From: Alphaproteobacteria bacterium
GTDB lineage: Bacteria; Pseudomonadota; Alphaproteobacteria; RS24
DNA: 5,990 nucleotides
NCBI GenBank assembly: GCA_029248825.1
Contig: JAQWIP010000007.1
Coordinates: 1-5,990, forward strand
Reading direction: 5' to 3'
Positions within the stretch are counted from its first letter, which is position 1. Each line of letters starts with the position of its first letter. Of this stretch, positions 5,239 to 5,990 are shown piece by piece. The notes beneath the pieces were generated by a model. The model was not told the DNA's origin, did not search any database, and saw nothing but the letters and a program-made list of their open reading frames with translations. The translations under genes were made by a program, and so were the position numbers.

Positions 5239-5990
5239 ATGAACAAACAGGCTCTTGAAGCAATTGCCCAAGCCATGGTGGCCGACGGACAAGGTATTCT
5301 GGCGGCGGACGAAAGCACCGGCACCATTAAAAAACGGTTCGACACGATTAACGTCACCTCCACCGAAGACAGCCGCCGCGATTATCGCGAAATGCTGTTC
5401 CGCACCACAGAGGCGATGCAGGAAAATATTTCCGGCGTGATTTTATTCGATGAAACCATCCGCCAAAAATCGGCCGATGGCACGCCGCTGACGCAAATCA
5501 TGCTCGACGCGGGCGCCCTGCCCGGCATTAAAGTCGATGCTGGCGCCAAAGATATGGCCGGCAAGGCTGGCGAAATGGTCACCGAAGGCCTCGACGGCTT
5601 GCGCGATCGTTTGGCCGAATATCACGGCCTCGGCGCCAAATTCGCCAAATGGCGCGCCGTGTTGAACATTACCGACACGCAGCCATCGGCTGGTTGCTTG
5701 AGCGCCAATACGCACGCTTTGGCGCGCTATGCGGCGCTATGCCAAGAAGCCGAGATTGTGCCGATTGTTGAGCCGGAAGTCATTATGGATGGCGCGCATT
5801 CGGTTGAGCGCTGCTTTGAAGTGACCTCGGCTGCGTTGCACCAACTTTACGCACAGCTGGCCGATCAGGGTGTGCATTTGGAAGGGACGATTTTGAAGCC
5901 GAATATGATTGTCTCAGGAACCGGAAACGCTGTCCAAGCCGGTGTCCAGCAAGTCGCTGAAATGACCCTTGATTGCTTCCGGAATAATGT
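5239..5990 (+). CDS. fba: Class I fructose-bisphosphate aldolase (3' end beyond the window)
   Basis: This metal-independent aldolase cleaves fructose-1,6-bisphosphate into dihydroxyacetone phosphate and glyceraldehyde-3-phosphate, or condenses them, through a lysine Schiff base. About 250 residues are present; the family usually has roughly 340, so about 90 C-terminal residues lie outside the window. Visible family marks are ILAADESTGTIKKRF (20-34) with Asp24, LFDETIRQK (69-77), IKVDAG (97-102), AKFAKWRAVL (133-142) with Lys137, the acidic pair in VPIVEPE (174-180), and the Schiff-base Lys220 in LEGTILKPNM. These match the animal-type class I family and not the zinc-dependent class II enzymes. 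I chose the start at 5239 because GGAG lies six bases upstream and the resulting N-terminus is close to those of bacterial relatives; the ATG at 5227 is possible. It is probably the last core enzyme of the operon, but what follows is not visible. The symbols fbaB and fda are also used for this family. Confidence 0.95.
   Translation, partial: MNKQALEAIAQAMVADGQGILAADESTGTIKKRFDTINVTSTEDSRRDYREMLFRTTEAMQENISGVILFDETIRQKSADGTPLTQIMLDAGALPGIKVDAGAKDMAGKAGEMVTEGLDGLRDRLAEYHGLGAKFAKWRAVLNITDTQPSAGCLSANTHALARYAALCQEAEIVPIVEPEVIMDGAHSVERCFEVTSAALHQLYAQLADQGVHLEGTILKPNMIVSGTGNAVQAGVQQVAEMTLDCFRNN

Noticed and set aside
950..5990. Calvin-cycle (cbb) operon
   Set aside because: The four enzymes are shared with glycolysis and the pentose phosphate pathway. 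No phosphoribulokinase, RuBisCO or cbbR gene is visible, so carbon fixation cannot be claimed.

Overview
The window is a conserved chromosomal segment that looks alphaproteobacterial. The grounds are gene content and protein style: a small DUF4164-type coiled-coil gene directly upstream of zapA, a four-gene run tkt-gap-pgk-fba, and a eukaryote-like Schiff-base (class I) aldolase as the fba. Codons favour GGC, GCC, CGC, TTG and GTG, and the GC content looks mid-range by eye (not computed). Genus cannot be assigned from the sequence alone. There are no mobile elements, tRNA or rRNA genes, CRISPR arrays or obvious foreign DNA.

Left part (about 1-700), minus strand: a short predicted coiled-coil protein (DUF4164-like) overlaps the start of zapA by one base (TAATG), so the pair is almost certainly co-transcribed and translationally coupled. 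ZapA promotes FtsZ bundling at the division ring. Only 47 bases lie between the zapA stop and the window edge. Related genomes often carry 6S RNA downstream of zapA, but nothing here proves it.

Middle (about 700-949): a divergent intergenic region of roughly 250 bases. It holds weak candidate sigma-70-type promoters in both directions, a long near-perfect inverted repeat (863-901), and a second smaller stem-loop (912-930) just before the tkt ribosome binding site. Both loops contain CCCCT, which can pair with AGGG of that site. This is the least explained part of the window.

Right part (950-5990), plus strand: transketolase, glyceraldehyde-3-phosphate dehydrogenase, phosphoglycerate kinase and class I fructose-bisphosphate aldolase. 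Gaps are 11-27 bases, each gene has its own Shine-Dalgarno sequence, and no terminator lies between them. The aldolase runs off the right edge with about 250 of roughly 340 residues present. Together the enzymes interconvert fructose-1,6-bisphosphate, triose phosphates and 3-phosphoglycerate (glycolysis and gluconeogenesis) and link this pool to the pentose phosphate pathway. No phosphoribulokinase or RuBisCO gene is visible, so nothing here indicates carbon fixation.

I see no new multi-gene system. The points worth a second look are the structured tkt leader, a Thr-to-Ile change next to the GAPDH catalytic cysteine, the uncharacterised ZapA partner gene, and two start-codon ambiguities.
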